This document shows, in pieces, positions 41,900 to 51,405 of a stretch of 64,000 bases of DNA. A program made the translations under genes and the position numbers. Under the pieces are notes generated by a model. That model searched no databases. It saw only the letters and a list, made by a program, of their open reading frames with translations, and was not told where the DNA came from. How positions within the stretch are numbered: the first letter of the stretch is position 1; every line of letters starts with the position of its first letter. The DNA is from Microthrixaceae bacterium (GTDB taxonomy: Bacteria > Actinomycetota > Acidimicrobiia > Acidimicrobiales > DATDAH01): positions 34,400 through 98,399 of the forward strand of contig JACJWK010000013.1 in NCBI GenBank assembly GCA_020637195.1, read 5' to 3'.

Positions 41900-43281
41900 C
41901 CGACACCGCCGCCGAATCGGAACGGATCCGGCCCCGTGATCGAGATGCCATCTTGCAGTCGCTTCGCGCCGGGGTGGTGCCCCGTACTGGTCAACACCTC
42001 ATCCAGGTGGGGCGGGCCAACGAGGTCACCGCAATGGTCGCCGACATAGACCGCATCGCTGACGGCGGCTCAGCCATCCGGTTCGCCATCGGCGAGTACG
42101 GCGCCGGCAAGAGCTTCTTCTTGAACCTGGTCCGGACCGTTGCGCTCGAACGCAAGCTCGTGACGGTCCACGCAGACCTGTCTCCCGATCGGCGGCTCCA
42201 CGCCACCGGCGGTCAGGCGAGGAGCCTCTACGCGGAGCTGATGCGCAACCTCTCCACCCGAGCCAAACCCGACGGCGCCGCCATGCCGTCGGTCGTGGAA
42301 CGCTTCGTCACCGACAGCCTGAACACCGCCCGCGAGCGCGACACCGCTCCGGAAGTCGTGATCCGCGAACGACTCGCCGTTCTGCAGGAGCTCACCGGCG
42401 GTTACGATTTCGCCGAGGTCGTGGCCGCGTACTGGAGAGGCCACGACACCGGCAACGAACAGCTCAAAGCCGACGCGGTGCGCTGGCTACGCGGCGAGTT
42501 CGCGACCCGCACCGACGCACGCGCCGCCCTCGGGGTGCGGACCATCATCGACGACGCCTCGTTCTACGACCACCTCAAGCTGTTCGCACGGTTCGTTCGC
42601 CTGGCCGGGTTCAGCGGGCTGCTCGTCTGTCTCGACGAGCTCGTCAACCTCTACAAGTTGGCCAACACCCAGGCTCGCAACGCCAACTACGAGCAGATCC
42701 TGCGCATCCTGAACGACTGCCTGCAGGGTTCCGCCGCCGGGCTGGGTTTCGTCCTCGGCGGTACCCCCGACATGCTGCTCGACACCCGCCGAGGCATGTA
42801 CTCCTACTCCGCATTACAGAGCCGGCTCGCTGAGAACACCTTCGCCACGGCCGGGCTCGTCGACTACTCCGGGCCGGTCCTTCGCCTCGCCAGCCTCACC
42901 CCCGAGGACCTCTTCGTGCTGCTCGGCAAGCTCCGCCACGTGTACGCGGCCGGCGAACGCACCGCCTACCTCGTCGACGACGCCGGTATCACCGCGTTCA
43001 TGACGCACTGCCAAACACGGGTGGGTGAGGCCTACTTCAGGACCCCTCGCACCACCATCAAGGAGTTCGTCAACCTCCTCGCCGTGCTCGAACAGAACCC
43101 CGGCGTCAACTGGACCGACCTGGTCGCCCGCGTCGAGCTCGCCCCCGAGACCAACCCGGACCTCGAACCGCTCGAAGACGAACCCGTCTCGGCGTCCCCG
43201 CCCGCGGCGAGCCCGAAACCGGACCCACCCGTGGTCGATCGCCCGGACAGCGACGATGACCTCACCGCATTCCGCCTCTGA
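41896..43281 (+). CDS. sngB: BrxD/DUF2791-type P-loop ATPase, Shango SngB-like
   Basis: 461 aa, start overlapping the upstream stop (ATGA). Walker A is IGEYGAGKSFFLNLV at about residue 70 and Walker B is GLLVCLDELVNLYK. A sensor region (FVLGGTPDMLLDTRRGMYSY then SALQSRL) matches BREX-type ATP-binding proteins. The C-terminal 40 residues are Pro/Glu-rich and disordered. In related systems this ATPase works with an Lhr-like helicase; it probably loads or remodels the complex on phage DNA. Confidence 0.78.
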   Translation: MTDTAAESERIRPRDRDAILQSLRAGVVPRTGQHLIQVGRANEVTAMVADIDRIADGGSAIRFAIGEYGAGKSFFLNLVRTVALERKLVTVHADLSPDRRLHATGGQARSLYAELMRNLSTRAKPDGAAMPSVVERFVTDSLNTARERDTAPEVVIRERLAVLQELTGGYDFAEVVAAYWRGHDTGNEQLKADAVRWLRGEFATRTDARAALGVRTIIDDASFYDHLKLFARFVRLAGFSGLLVCLDELVNLYKLANTQARNANYEQILRILNDCLQGSAAGLGFVLGGTPDMLLDTRRGMYSYSALQSRLAENTFATAGLVDYSGPVLRLASLTPEDLFVLLGKLRHVYAAGERTAYLVDDAGITAFMTHCQTRVGEAYFRTPRTTIKEFVNLLAVLEQNPGVNWTDLVARVELAPETNPDLEPLEDEPVSASPPAASPKPDPPVVDRPDSDDDLTAFRL

Positions 43282-46200
43282 ACGATCAGGAGCGTTCGAC
43301 CGGCTCCACCCCACCATGCAGCGGTGGATCTGGGACCAAGGCTGGACGTCGCTCCACGACGCGCAAGAACAAGCAATCGGCCCCATCCTCGACGGCGATC
43401 GCGACGTCATCATCTCGGCGGCAACCGCAGCAGGAAAGACCGAAGCGGCGTTCCTGCCGATCTGCTCGACCATCGCCACCCAGACCGACGAAACGGCTGC
43501 CCCCTCGGTCGACCCGTGGACGTCGCACGACCCGTGGGCAGAACCGACCGCACCAGCGCTGACCGGAATCCAGGTGCTGTACCTCTCGCCCCTCAAGGCG
43601 CTGATCAACGACCAGTACGACCGGCTCGACCAACTCTGCGACACCGCCCACGTCGCTGTCCACCGCTGGCACGGCGATGTCGCCGGCGACGCCAAGAAGA
43701 AGGCCCTCACCAACCCGAGCGGCGTGCTGCTCATCACCCCCGAAAGCCTCGAGGCACTCTTCGTCAACCGAGGCACCGAGGTCCCCAACCTCCTCGCCAG
43801 ACTCCAATACGTCGTCGTCGACGAACTGCACTCCTTCCTGTCCACCCCACGCGGCGCGCAACTCCAGTCGCTCCTGAACCGCGTCGAGCTCGCCCTCCGC
43901 CGGCGGCCGCCGCGCATCGGGCTATCCGCCACCCTCGGCGACATGCAAGCCGCCGCTGCCTTCCTACGCCCGAACGCACCCGACGCCGTTCAGCTCATCA
44001 ACAGCACGATCGACGGCCAAGAGATCCGACTGCAGGTCCGCGGATACCGCTGCGCCGATCCGCTGCTGTCGCAGAAGGACGCCGCGGAAGCCGAAGCCGC
44101 CGGCCGACCAGTGACTGTCGAAGACACGACCGACGGCGACCAGCTCACGATCGCCGATCACCTCTTCCGCACCATGCGCGGCGCCGACAACCTGGTCTTC
44201 GCGAACAGTCGACGCGATGTCGAGATCTACGCCGACCTGCTCGCCCAACGCTGCGAAAGCGAGCGGCTGCCCAACGAGTTCTTCCCGCATCACGGCAGCC
44301 TCAGCCGAGAGTTGCGCGAGGACGTGGAGCGCTTCCTCAAGGACCGCACCCGGCCCGTCACCGTGGTGTGCACCTCGACCCTGGAGATGGGCATCGACAT
44401 CGGGTCCATGACCGCGGTCGCCCAGATCGGCACTCCCCCCTCAGTGGCCGCGCTCCGTCAACGGCTTGGCCGATCCGGCCGACGAGACGAGCCTTCGACG
44501 CTGCGCGCCTACATCACCGAGGACGAACTCGACGGCAAATCCACGCTCGTCGACGAACTCCGGTGTGGACTCGTCCAAACGACCGCGATGGTGGAACTCC
44601 TGCTCGAAAAGTGGGTCGAACCACCAGCCGACCCCGGCCTGAACCTCTCCACCCTCATCCAACAGATCCTCTCGGTCATCGCACAGCACGGCGGCGCGAC
44701 CGCTGCCGAGATCCACCAGTCACTGTGCGGGCCAGGCCCGTTCGACCGGGTCGACCCACAACGGTTCGCCCGACTACTGCGGGCCATGGCCACCAAGGAC
44801 CTCATCACCCAAGTCTCAGACGGCACCCTCCTACACGGCCGCGACGGCGAACGCGCCGTCAACCACTACTCCTTCTACGCCGCGTTCAAGACACCCCAGG
44901 AATGGCGGCTCGTAGCAAGCGGCCGACCACTCGGCACCCTCCCCATCGACCACCCCATCATTGAAGGCGCCTTCCTCATCTTCAGCGGACGCCGCTGGAA
45001 GATCACCGGCATCGACGCCAAGGCCCGAGTCATCGAGCTCACACGCGCCCACGGCGGCAAGCCACCGGTGTTCGGCGGCGAAGGCGCCCCCGTCGGCGAC
45101 CGCATTCGACAGCAGATGGTCAGCGTCTACGAAGCCGACGAGAGTCCGCCGTGGCTCGACCGCTCCGCCGCCGATCTGCTCGCCGAGGGCCGCGCCGCCT
45201 GGCGCCGCCACGACCTCGCCGCCACCCCAGTCATCCGGGCCGGCAACGACACCCTCGTCCTTCCCTGGCTCGGAGACCACGCGCTGGTCACCACCGTCCT
45301 CGCACTTGCCTCTGCCGGAATCGAGGCCGCGAGAGAAGGCCCGTCGCTGCGGGTGTTCGACTGTCCACCCGACCAACTCCAAGCCGCTGCCGAGACGCTC
45401 CTGCGCAAGCAGGCGCTCGATCCGTTGAGGCTCGCTCGAGAACTCGAGAACATCGACATCGACAAGTGGGACTACGTCCTCGATTCCGACCTCGCTGCCG
45501 AGGCAACCGCTGCCCGCCTGCTCGACACCGCCGGAGCCCGGACCATCCTCAGCCTCATCACGACGGCAACACCAGGCGACACCGCCAGACCCGCACCGTC
45601 AGGAGCCCAACGGCCCCCGTCGCGTGGTGGATTCAACACGACGGAGTTCTGCGTCCTCGATCTCGAGACCACGGGCTTCAGCCCCCGCCTCGGCGACCGC
45701 GTCGTCGAGATCGCCACCACACGTGTCCGCGGCGACGGAACCGTCATCGACGAATGGTCCACCCTCGTCAACCCCGAGCGCGACATAGGCGCAACCCACA
45801 TCCACGGGATCGCCGCTGGCGACGTCCTCGACGCTCCCACCTTTGCCGACATCACCGGCGACCTCCTCCAACGACTCGACGGAGCCGTCCTCACCGCCCA
45901 CAACCTGCGCTTCGACCGCGACTTCCTCACCGCCGAATTCGACCGCAGCGGCCATCCACTGCCCCCGCTTCCAGCGCTGTGCACTCTCCAACTCGTCACC
46001 CGCCTCGACCCCGCCACGGCCAGCCGCAAACTCGCCGTGTGCTGCGCCCGCATCGGCCACCCCATCCCCCACGAACACGCCGCCCTTCACGACGCACGAG
46101 CCGCCGCGGCACTACTCCTGGCCTACCTGCCCGTCGCCGAAAGGGCTGGCGCCACCGAGCTCCACCAACTCGGCTGCCACCCCACCAGCTGGCCAACAGC

Positions 46201-46621
46201 TTGGCGATCGGCTCCCCCATCGGGCCGACGCCACGAACGAGGCGCCGCCAACAACCGCCGCGATGATCAGGCCAGCTACGTTGCCAGCCTCGTCGCCCGC
46301 CTAGACGACACCGGCAGCAGCGACCCAGACATCGTCGCATACCACGACGTTCTCGACCGGGCCCTCGAAGACCGCCGCATCACCGAACTTGAAGCCCGAG
46401 TCCTCAACGACACCGCTGTCGCATGGGGCCTCACCCCCGCACAGGTACAGAAGGCACATCGCGCCTACCTCGAAGGCCTTGTCACAGCAGCACTCGCCGA
46501 CGACATCATCACCGACCGAGAACGAGCCGACATCGAACTCGTCGCTCGACTGCTGCAGACCGACGTGCCCGGGACTGTCCTGCGGGCACGAACGACCGGC
46601 ACTGGCACCGACGGTCGGTGA
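43256..46621 (+). CDS. sngC: Lhr-like helicase fused to DnaQ-type exonuclease, Shango SngC-like
   Basis: 1121 aa, start inside the end of the ATPase gene. The SF2 helicase has Walker A ISAATAAGKTEA (residues 53-64), VVVDELHSF (DELH at 189-192), GLSATLGD and RQRLGRSGRRDEPS, followed by a winged-helix and Lhr-type region to about 750. At about 798 a DEDDh exonuclease begins (FCVLDLETTGFSP, LTAHNLRFDRDFL, HAALHDARAAA), with all acidic residues and the His intact. The last 110 residues form a helical region (RRITELEARVLNDTAVAWGL, LADDIITDRERADIELVARL) that resembles a TerB domain. It could thus unwind and degrade invading DNA. Confidence 0.8.
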   Translation: MTSPHSASERSGAFDRLHPTMQRWIWDQGWTSLHDAQEQAIGPILDGDRDVIISAATAAGKTEAAFLPICSTIATQTDETAAPSVDPWTSHDPWAEPTAPALTGIQVLYLSPLKALINDQYDRLDQLCDTAHVAVHRWHGDVAGDAKKKALTNPSGVLLITPESLEALFVNRGTEVPNLLARLQYVVVDELHSFLSTPRGAQLQSLLNRVELALRRRPPRIGLSATLGDMQAAAAFLRPNAPDAVQLINSTIDGQEIRLQVRGYRCADPLLSQKDAAEAEAAGRPVTVEDTTDGDQLTIADHLFRTMRGADNLVFANSRRDVEIYADLLAQRCESERLPNEFFPHHGSLSRELREDVERFLKDRTRPVTVVCTSTLEMGIDIGSMTAVAQIGTPPSVAALRQRLGRSGRRDEPSTLRAYITEDELDGKSTLVDELRCGLVQTTAMVELLLEKWVEPPADPGLNLSTLIQQILSVIAQHGGATAAEIHQSLCGPGPFDRVDPQRFARLLRAMATKDLITQVSDGTLLHGRDGERAVNHYSFYAAFKTPQEWRLVASGRPLGTLPIDHPIIEGAFLIFSGRRWKITGIDAKARVIELTRAHGGKPPVFGGEGAPVGDRIRQQMVSVYEADESPPWLDRSAADLLAEGRAAWRRHDLAATPVIRAGNDTLVLPWLGDHALVTTVLALASAGIEAAREGPSLRVFDCPPDQLQAAAETLLRKQALDPLRLARELENIDIDKWDYVLDSDLAAEATAARLLDTAGARTILSLITTATPGDTARPAPSGAQRPPSRGGFNTTEFCVLDLETTGFSPRLGDRVVEIATTRVRGDGTVIDEWSTLVNPERDIGATHIHGIAAGDVLDAPTFADITGDLLQRLDGAVLTAHNLRFDRDFLTAEFDRSGHPLPPLPALCTLQLVTRLDPATASRKLAVCCARIGHPIPHEHAALHDARAAAALLLAYLPVAERAGATELHQLGCHPTSWPTAWRSAPPSGRRHERGAANNRRDDQASYVASLVARLDDTGSSDPDIVAYHDVLDRALEDRRITELEARVLNDTAVAWGLTPAQVQKAHRAYLEGLVTAALADDIITDRERADIELVARLLQTDVPGTVLRARTTGTGTDGR

Positions 46622-46830
46622 GAACAGTCGCCAGTGCCGGTGTTGGTTCGTTGGTAGACGACTTCTGGCCAGCTCCCAAACGGAGTGCCCGCTGATAACG
46701 GCCGACCTCCGAGTAGCTGCCGAGCATGGGATCGACCCGTGCAGGACCCCTTGGCTGTGCTGGACCCGGATGTCGTGTGCTCCCTGATCACCGCGGACCT
46801 CGCCGCCCGCGCCTTCCCAGCGTGCGACGG
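46622..46830. other. Intergenic end of the defence module, nothing recognised
   Basis: About 210 bp between the helicase gene and the convergent aldehyde dehydrogenase gene. No tRNA, terminator hairpin of good quality or direct repeat matching the left side (39339-39460) was found by eye. Confidence 0.4.
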
Positions 46831-48315
46831 CTACGGGCGGGACAGCTTGGCCCGCACCAGCTTCACCGCGTCGCGCGGGTCGGGGAGCAGGAAGCCCTTG
46901 CGCAGCAGGCGCTCCTTCTGGTCCGTGAAGGGCGGGTACATCATGGGCGGGTCGAGCCGGGTGCTGCGCTCGTGCACGGCCTTGAGGTGGCTGAAGGTGT
47001 CGAAGCCCCACTTGCCGTGGTACGAGCCCATCCCGCTCGGGCCGACGCCGCCGAAGGGCAGCTCCGGGTTCGACACGTGGAAGATGGTGCCGTTGACGCA
47101 GGCGCCCCCGCTGCTGGTGCGCTCGATCACCGCGTCGGTCTCCGCGTCCTGCTCGGAGAACACGTACAGCGCCAACGGCTTGTCGTGGGCGTTGACGAAG
47201 GCGACGGCGTCGTCGAGGCCGTCGGTGGCCAGCACCGGCAGCACCGGCCCGAAGATCTCCTCGGCCATCGCCGGCGCGTCGCGCTCGACGTCGGTGAGGA
47301 TGGTCGGGGCCAGGTAGCGCTCGTCGGCGTCGGCCACGCCGCCGACGGCCACCGTGCCCGAGTCGAGCAGCTTCTCGAGCCGGTGGAAGTGGGCCTCGTT
47401 GACGATGCGGGCGTAGTCGGGGCTGCCCTTCGGGTCCTCGCCGTAGAACTCGGTGACGGCGGCCCGCATCCGGTCCACCAGCAGGTCGTGGACGGACCGG
47501 TCGACCAGCACGTAGTCGGGGGCGATGCAGGTCTGGCCGGCGTTGAGGAACTTGCCCCACACGATGCGACGGGCGGCCACGTCGAGGTTGGCCGCCGCGG
47601 TGACGATCACCGGGCTCTTGCCCCCCAGCTCGAGGGTGACCGGCGTGAGGTGCTCGGCCGCCGCCGCCATGACCACCCGGCCCACCCGGCCGTTGCCGGT
47701 GTAGAAGATGTGGTCGACGCGCTGCGCCAGCAACTCGGTGGTCTCGGCCACGCCGCCCTGCACCACCTGGAGGGCCGGGTCGCCCAGGCCGTGCACGATG
47801 TCGGCGATGACCGCGGCGCTCGCCGGCGCCAGCTCGGACGGCTTGACCACCACGGCGTTGCCGGCCGCGACGGCGGCCACCAGGGGCTGGAGGGCGAGCT
47901 GCACGGGGTAGTTCCACGGGGCGATCACCGTGACCACGCCCAGCGGCTCGGGCACCAGCTTGGAGACGCCCGGCTGGAAGGTGACCGGCGTGCGCACCCG
48001 CCGCGGCTTGGCCCACGAGCGCAGGCTGGCGACGGCGTGGTCGATCTCGCTGATGCCGAACCCGATGTCGGCGGTCCACGCCTCGAAGGTGGGCTTGCCG
48101 AGGTCCTGGCGCAGCGCCTCGAGCAGCTCGGCCTCGCGGTCGACCAGCGCGGCCCGGACGCGGCCGAGCAGGTCGAGGCGCCAGGCGAGGGGCCGGGTGC
48201 GGCCGGCGTCGAACGCGTCGCGGGCCGCCTCGACCAGGCCGGCGATGGCGTCCACCGGCGTGGCCTCGAACCCGAAGGCGTCGGTGGCAGGCGGTCGTGG
48301 CTCGGTGGTGGTCAT
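46831..48315 (-). CDS. Aldehyde dehydrogenase family protein (class 3-like)
   Basis: 494 aa NAD(P)-dependent aldehyde dehydrogenase. The catalytic Cys is in NAGQTCIAPDY (about residue 263) and the general-base Glu in LELGGKSP. The cofactor site is PWNYP with VVKPSE, and the C-terminal PFGGVGPSGMGSYHGKWGF is typical of class 3/fatty-aldehyde enzymes. GAGGGGG precedes the ATG. Substrate probably a medium- or long-chain aldehyde, by family. Stands alone. Confidence 0.92.
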   Translation of the reverse strand: MTTTEPRPPATDAFGFEATPVDAIAGLVEAARDAFDAGRTRPLAWRLDLLGRVRAALVDREAELLEALRQDLGKPTFEAWTADIGFGISEIDHAVASLRSWAKPRRVRTPVTFQPGVSKLVPEPLGVVTVIAPWNYPVQLALQPLVAAVAAGNAVVVKPSELAPASAAVIADIVHGLGDPALQVVQGGVAETTELLAQRVDHIFYTGNGRVGRVVMAAAAEHLTPVTLELGGKSPVIVTAAANLDVAARRIVWGKFLNAGQTCIAPDYVLVDRSVHDLLVDRMRAAVTEFYGEDPKGSPDYARIVNEAHFHRLEKLLDSGTVAVGGVADADERYLAPTILTDVERDAPAMAEEIFGPVLPVLATDGLDDAVAFVNAHDKPLALYVFSEQDAETDAVIERTSSGGACVNGTIFHVSNPELPFGGVGPSGMGSYHGKWGFDTFSHLKAVHERSTRLDPPMMYPPFTDQKERLLRKGFLLPDPRDAVKLVRAKLSRP

Positions 48316-48391
48316 CGGTCCCCCTCGAGGTCCGGCGCTGGGACGTTCCCGTCCAGGCTACGCCGATCGCCCCGCGGCCCCGCCGGCCCGG

Positions 48392-48880
48392 TCAGTACTG
48401 CATGAACTCGTGGACCACCCAGTAGTAGCCACAGCCCTTGGCCACACCGGTGCCCACGTAGTTGAAGTTGCCGTTGAGGATGTTGCGGCGATGGCCGCTC
48501 GAGTTCATGAAGGCGTTGTGGACCGCCGGCAGCGACGGGCCGCGGCCGACGTTCTCGGCCAGGCTCCGCCAGCGGTAGGGGTTGGCACTCGCGTAGTTGC
48601 GGCTGTGGCCCAGCGTGCAGGTGGCGGCCATGAACTCGGCCCAGTTCTGGGCGAAGTCCGACAGCCACTGGTTCGACCCCATCGCCCGCACCCCGCGCGA
48701 GGTCCGCGAGCTGTTGACCTGGTTGAACACCGTGGTCTGGTCGCTCGTCACGCAGGACGTGGCGAAGAGCGCCAGCGCCATCGCCATGGCGCCCAGCAGG
48801 AGCCACGTGCGAGGTCGGCCGGCCCGCCGCCGGCCGGGGCGCACGGGGACGTGCCGGTCGAACGTCTCGTGGGTCATCAT
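48392..48880 (-). CDS. Secreted CAP-domain protein (SCP/YkwD type)
   Basis: 162 aa. An Arg-rich leader and signal helix end ALFATSCVTSD, a lipobox-like site. The CAP domain then starts (VFNQVNSSRTSRGV), with LAENVGRG, SSGHRRNILNGNFNYVGTGV and VHEFMQY giving the conserved His/Glu cavity. Cys residues (CTLGH, KGCGYY) may form a disulfide. Bacterial CAP proteins are extracellular or lipoproteins of poorly known function. GGGAGGAG upstream of the start. Confidence 0.88.
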   Translation of the reverse strand: MMTHETFDRHVPVRPGRRRAGRPRTWLLLGAMAMALALFATSCVTSDQTTVFNQVNSSRTSRGVRAMGSNQWLSDFAQNWAEFMAATCTLGHSRNYASANPYRWRSLAENVGRGPSLPAVHNAFMNSSGHRRNILNGNFNYVGTGVAKGCGYYWVVHEFMQY

Positions 48881-48979
48881 CGGGATGCTCCTCCCGCCCG
48901 CATGCGACCGCCCAAGGACCCCCGAAGGATAGCGGGGACCGACCCCCGAAGTCGCGGGGTGCCGCCCGGCGCCTCCCCG

Positions 48980-49426
48980 TCAGGCCCCCTCGTCCGACCG
49001 CAGCGCGGCGAGCACCCCGTCGAGCGCGGCGAGCTGGTCGACGGTGAGGGTGAGCAGCGCGTCGGGCGGCTCGCTCATGCGCCGGCGCAGCCGGTCGCGG
49101 GCCGCGTGGCCGGCGTCGGTGAGGGCCAGGATCTTCACCCGGCGGTCGGTGGGGCTGACCCGCCGCTCGACGTAGCCGGCCTCCTCGAGGCGGTCGGCCA
49201 GGAACGTGACGTTCGAGGCGTCGCACTTCCAGTCCGCGGCCAGCGACCCCATGGGCTTGGGGGCATCGGGGTCGAGGGCGAGCAGGGCGTGCATGTGGGC
49301 CGGGGTGAGGCCCACCTCGGCCGAGATGGCGAGGAGCTCGTCCTTGCGGCTCTGGAAGAGCTCGAACATCCGCTGCCAGACCGACGACGCGAGCGCCTCC
49401 CGGTCGTCGCGCTCGCTGGGGCCCAC
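48980..49426 (-). CDS. MarR family transcriptional regulator
   Basis: 148 aa from GTG 49426, which lies 6 nt after a TATCCT -10 and so is probably leaderless. The winged helix is LAADWKCDASNVTFLADRLE with the wing ERRVSPTDRRVKILALTDAG. It is divergent from a drug-type ABC exporter, the usual arrangement for a MarR repressor of efflux. A palindrome CCTTGA-N6-TCAAGG in the shared region is a likely operator. Confidence 0.9.
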   Translation of the reverse strand: MGPSERDDREALASSVWQRMFELFQSRKDELLAISAEVGLTPAHMHALLALDPDAPKPMGSLAADWKCDASNVTFLADRLEEAGYVERRVSPTDRRVKILALTDAGHAARDRLRRRMSEPPDALLTLTVDQLAALDGVLAALRSDEGA

Positions 49427-49432
49427 GGCGTC

Positions 49433-49512
49433 AGGATACCGCAAGTCTCTTGAGTGGCCCAACGATTGAATCTCTAAAACCTTGATCGTTCTCAAGGAAT
49501 CACCGGTAGGGT
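49433..49512. promoter_or_regulatory. Divergent leaderless promoters with MarR-type operator
   Basis: Leftward -10 TATCCT (49433-49438, minus strand), 6 nt to GTG 49426. Rightward -10 TAGGGT (49507-49512), 6 nt to ATG 49519, with TTGATC (49482-49487) as a possible -35. CCTTGA-N6-TCAAGG (49480-49497) covers that -35. A second CTTGAG half-site lies near 49449. Confidence 0.65.
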
Positions 49513-49518
49513 GCGGCC

Positions 49519-50538
49519 ATGCCCTCACCGACCTCCCGTCCGGCCATCGTCGTCGAGGGCCTCGGCAAGCACTTCGGCGAGGTCGAGGCCCTGAAGGACG
49601 TGTCGTTCGAGGTGCCCCGCGGGGCCGTGCTCGGCCTCCTCGGCCCCAACGGTGCCGGCAAGACCACCTCGGTGCGCATCCTCACCACCCTGCTGCCCCC
49701 CGACACCGGCTCGGCCCACGTGCTCGGGCTCGACGTCACCACCCACCGCCAGGAGGTGCGGTCCTCCATCGGGCTCGCCGGCCAGTACGCCGCCGTCGAC
49801 GAGTTCCTCACCGCCCGCGAGAACCTCCTCATGGTCGGCCGCCTCACCCACCTCGGCCGAGCCGAGATCCGGGCGCGCGCCGACGAGCTGCTGGCGCAGT
49901 TCGACCTCGCCGACGCCGCCGACGACCGCCAGGTGCGCACCTTCTCGGGCGGCATGCGCCGCCGGCTCGACCTCGCCGCCGCGCTCGTCCACCGCCCCCC
50001 GGTGCTCTTCCTCGACGAGCCCACCACGGGGCTCGACCCCAAGGGCCGCAACGACCTCTGGGCCACCATCGAGCAACTCGTCGAGGGCGGCACCACCCTG
50101 TTGTTGACCACCCAGTACCTCGAGGAGGCCGACCGCCTCGCCGACCGGATCGTGGTGATCGACCACGGCACCGTCATCGCCGAGGGCACCGCGGTCGAGC
50201 TGAAGGCCCGCCTCGGCGCCACCGTGCTCGAGCTGGGCTTCGCCGGCCACGAGGACACCGCACGCGCCGGTGGCGTCCTGGCGCCCCTCGGCGAGCCGAC
50301 GGTCGAGGGCAGCGTGCTGCGCCTCACCGTCGACGACGGCGCCCGGTCCATGCTGACCGCGGTGCGCGCCCTCGACGACGCCGGCCTCGAGCCCGCCACC
50401 GCCGCCCTGCGCGAGCCCACCCTCGACGACGTCTTCCTGGCGCTGACCGGCCGGCGCGCCGACGACACCGGCCCCGACGACGCGGCGGCACCCCCCGACG
50501 GCACCACCGGTGCCCCCCGAGCCCGAGGAGCCGCCTGA
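49519..50538 (+). CDS. ABC transporter ATP-binding protein, DrrA-like
   Basis: 339 aa. Walker A LLGPNGAGKTTSVRIL, Q-loop region IGLAGQYAAVDEFLTARENL, signature TFSGGMRRRLDLAAAL, Walker B VLFLDEPTTGLDP. The long C-terminal tail after residue 240 is as in daunorubicin-resistance ATPases. The stop overlaps the permease start (TGATG). Together they form an ABC-2 exporter, probably for a drug or lipid, under the divergent MarR regulator. Confidence 0.92.
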   Translation: MPSPTSRPAIVVEGLGKHFGEVEALKDVSFEVPRGAVLGLLGPNGAGKTTSVRILTTLLPPDTGSAHVLGLDVTTHRQEVRSSIGLAGQYAAVDEFLTARENLLMVGRLTHLGRAEIRARADELLAQFDLADAADDRQVRTFSGGMRRRLDLAAALVHRPPVLFLDEPTTGLDPKGRNDLWATIEQLVEGGTTLLLTTQYLEEADRLADRIVVIDHGTVIAEGTAVELKARLGATVLELGFAGHEDTARAGGVLAPLGEPTVEGSVLRLTVDDGARSMLTAVRALDDAGLEPATAALREPTLDDVFLALTGRRADDTGPDDAAAPPDGTTGAPRARGAA

Positions 50539-51368
50539 TGGCCACGACCACCGTCGACCCCGCCGCGACGGCCGGCACCGGCCCCGCCGCGGGCCCCGGC
50601 GCGCCGGTGGCCCGTCACACCGCGGTCGCCGACGCCCTGACCCTCACGTGGCGCAACCTGCTCAACCTGCGCCGCAAGCCGCAGCTCATCGTCTTCGCCA
50701 CGATCCAGCCCGTCATCTTCGTGTTGATGTTCCGCTTCGTGTTCGGTGGGGCCATCAACGTGCCGGGGACGTCGTACGTCAACTACCTGATGGCCGGCAT
50801 CTTCGTGCAGACCGTCACCTTCGGCGCGCTGAGCACGGGCGTGGGCCTGGCCGAGGACATGACCAACGGCCTCATCGACCGCTTCCGGTCGCTGCCCATG
50901 GCCCGGTCCGCGGTGCTCGTCGGGCGCACCCTCGCCGACCTGTGCCGCAACGTGTTCGTGGTGGCGCTCATGGCGGTCGTGGGCTTCCTGGTCGGCTTCC
51001 GCTGGGAGACCAACGCCCTGGCCTTCTCCGCCGGTCTCGGCGTGGTGCTGCTCTTCGCCTTCGCGCTGTCGTGGATGTTCGCCTTCGTGGGCATGACCGT
51101 CGGCGACGCCGAGACCGCCCAGGCGGCCTCGTTCCCCATCCTCGCCCCCCTGGTGTTCGCGTCCTCGGCGTTCGTGCCCCTCGACACGATGCCGGGCTGG
51201 CTCCAGGCCTTCGCCGAGCACCAGCCCGTGTCGATCACCGTCGACGCGGTGCGGGCCCTGCTGCTCGGCGGGCCCACCGCCGGGCCGGTGCTCAAGGCCC
51301 TGCTGTGGATGGTGGCCATCGTCGCCGTGTTCGCCCCCCTGGCCATCGCCCGCTACCGCCGGGTCTGA
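50538..51368 (+). CDS. ABC-2 type permease, DrrB-like
   Basis: 276 aa with six membrane helices after an Ala/Gly-rich N-terminal tail. Typical ABC-2 features: LTWRNLLNLRRKPQLIVFAT at the elbow helix, NGLIDRFRSLPMARSAVLVG in the coupling loop, and FASSAFVPLDTMPGWLQAFA near the extracellular re-entrant helix. Translation is coupled to the ATPase gene by TGATG. Confidence 0.92.
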   Translation: MATTTVDPAATAGTGPAAGPGAPVARHTAVADALTLTWRNLLNLRRKPQLIVFATIQPVIFVLMFRFVFGGAINVPGTSYVNYLMAGIFVQTVTFGALSTGVGLAEDMTNGLIDRFRSLPMARSAVLVGRTLADLCRNVFVVALMAVVGFLVGFRWETNALAFSAGLGVVLLFAFALSWMFAFVGMTVGDAETAQAASFPILAPLVFASSAFVPLDTMPGWLQAFAEHQPVSITVDAVRALLLGGPTAGPVLKALLWMVAIVAVFAPLAIARYRRV

Positions 51369-51405
51369 GCCCGCCCCGGTCGCGGACCGGCGAGACTGGC
51401 GGGCG

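Noticed and set aside
46700..46790. tRNA-like stretch around GGATCGACCCGTG after the helicase gene
   Set aside because: No TTC T-loop, anticodon arm or acceptor pairing could be formed on either strand.
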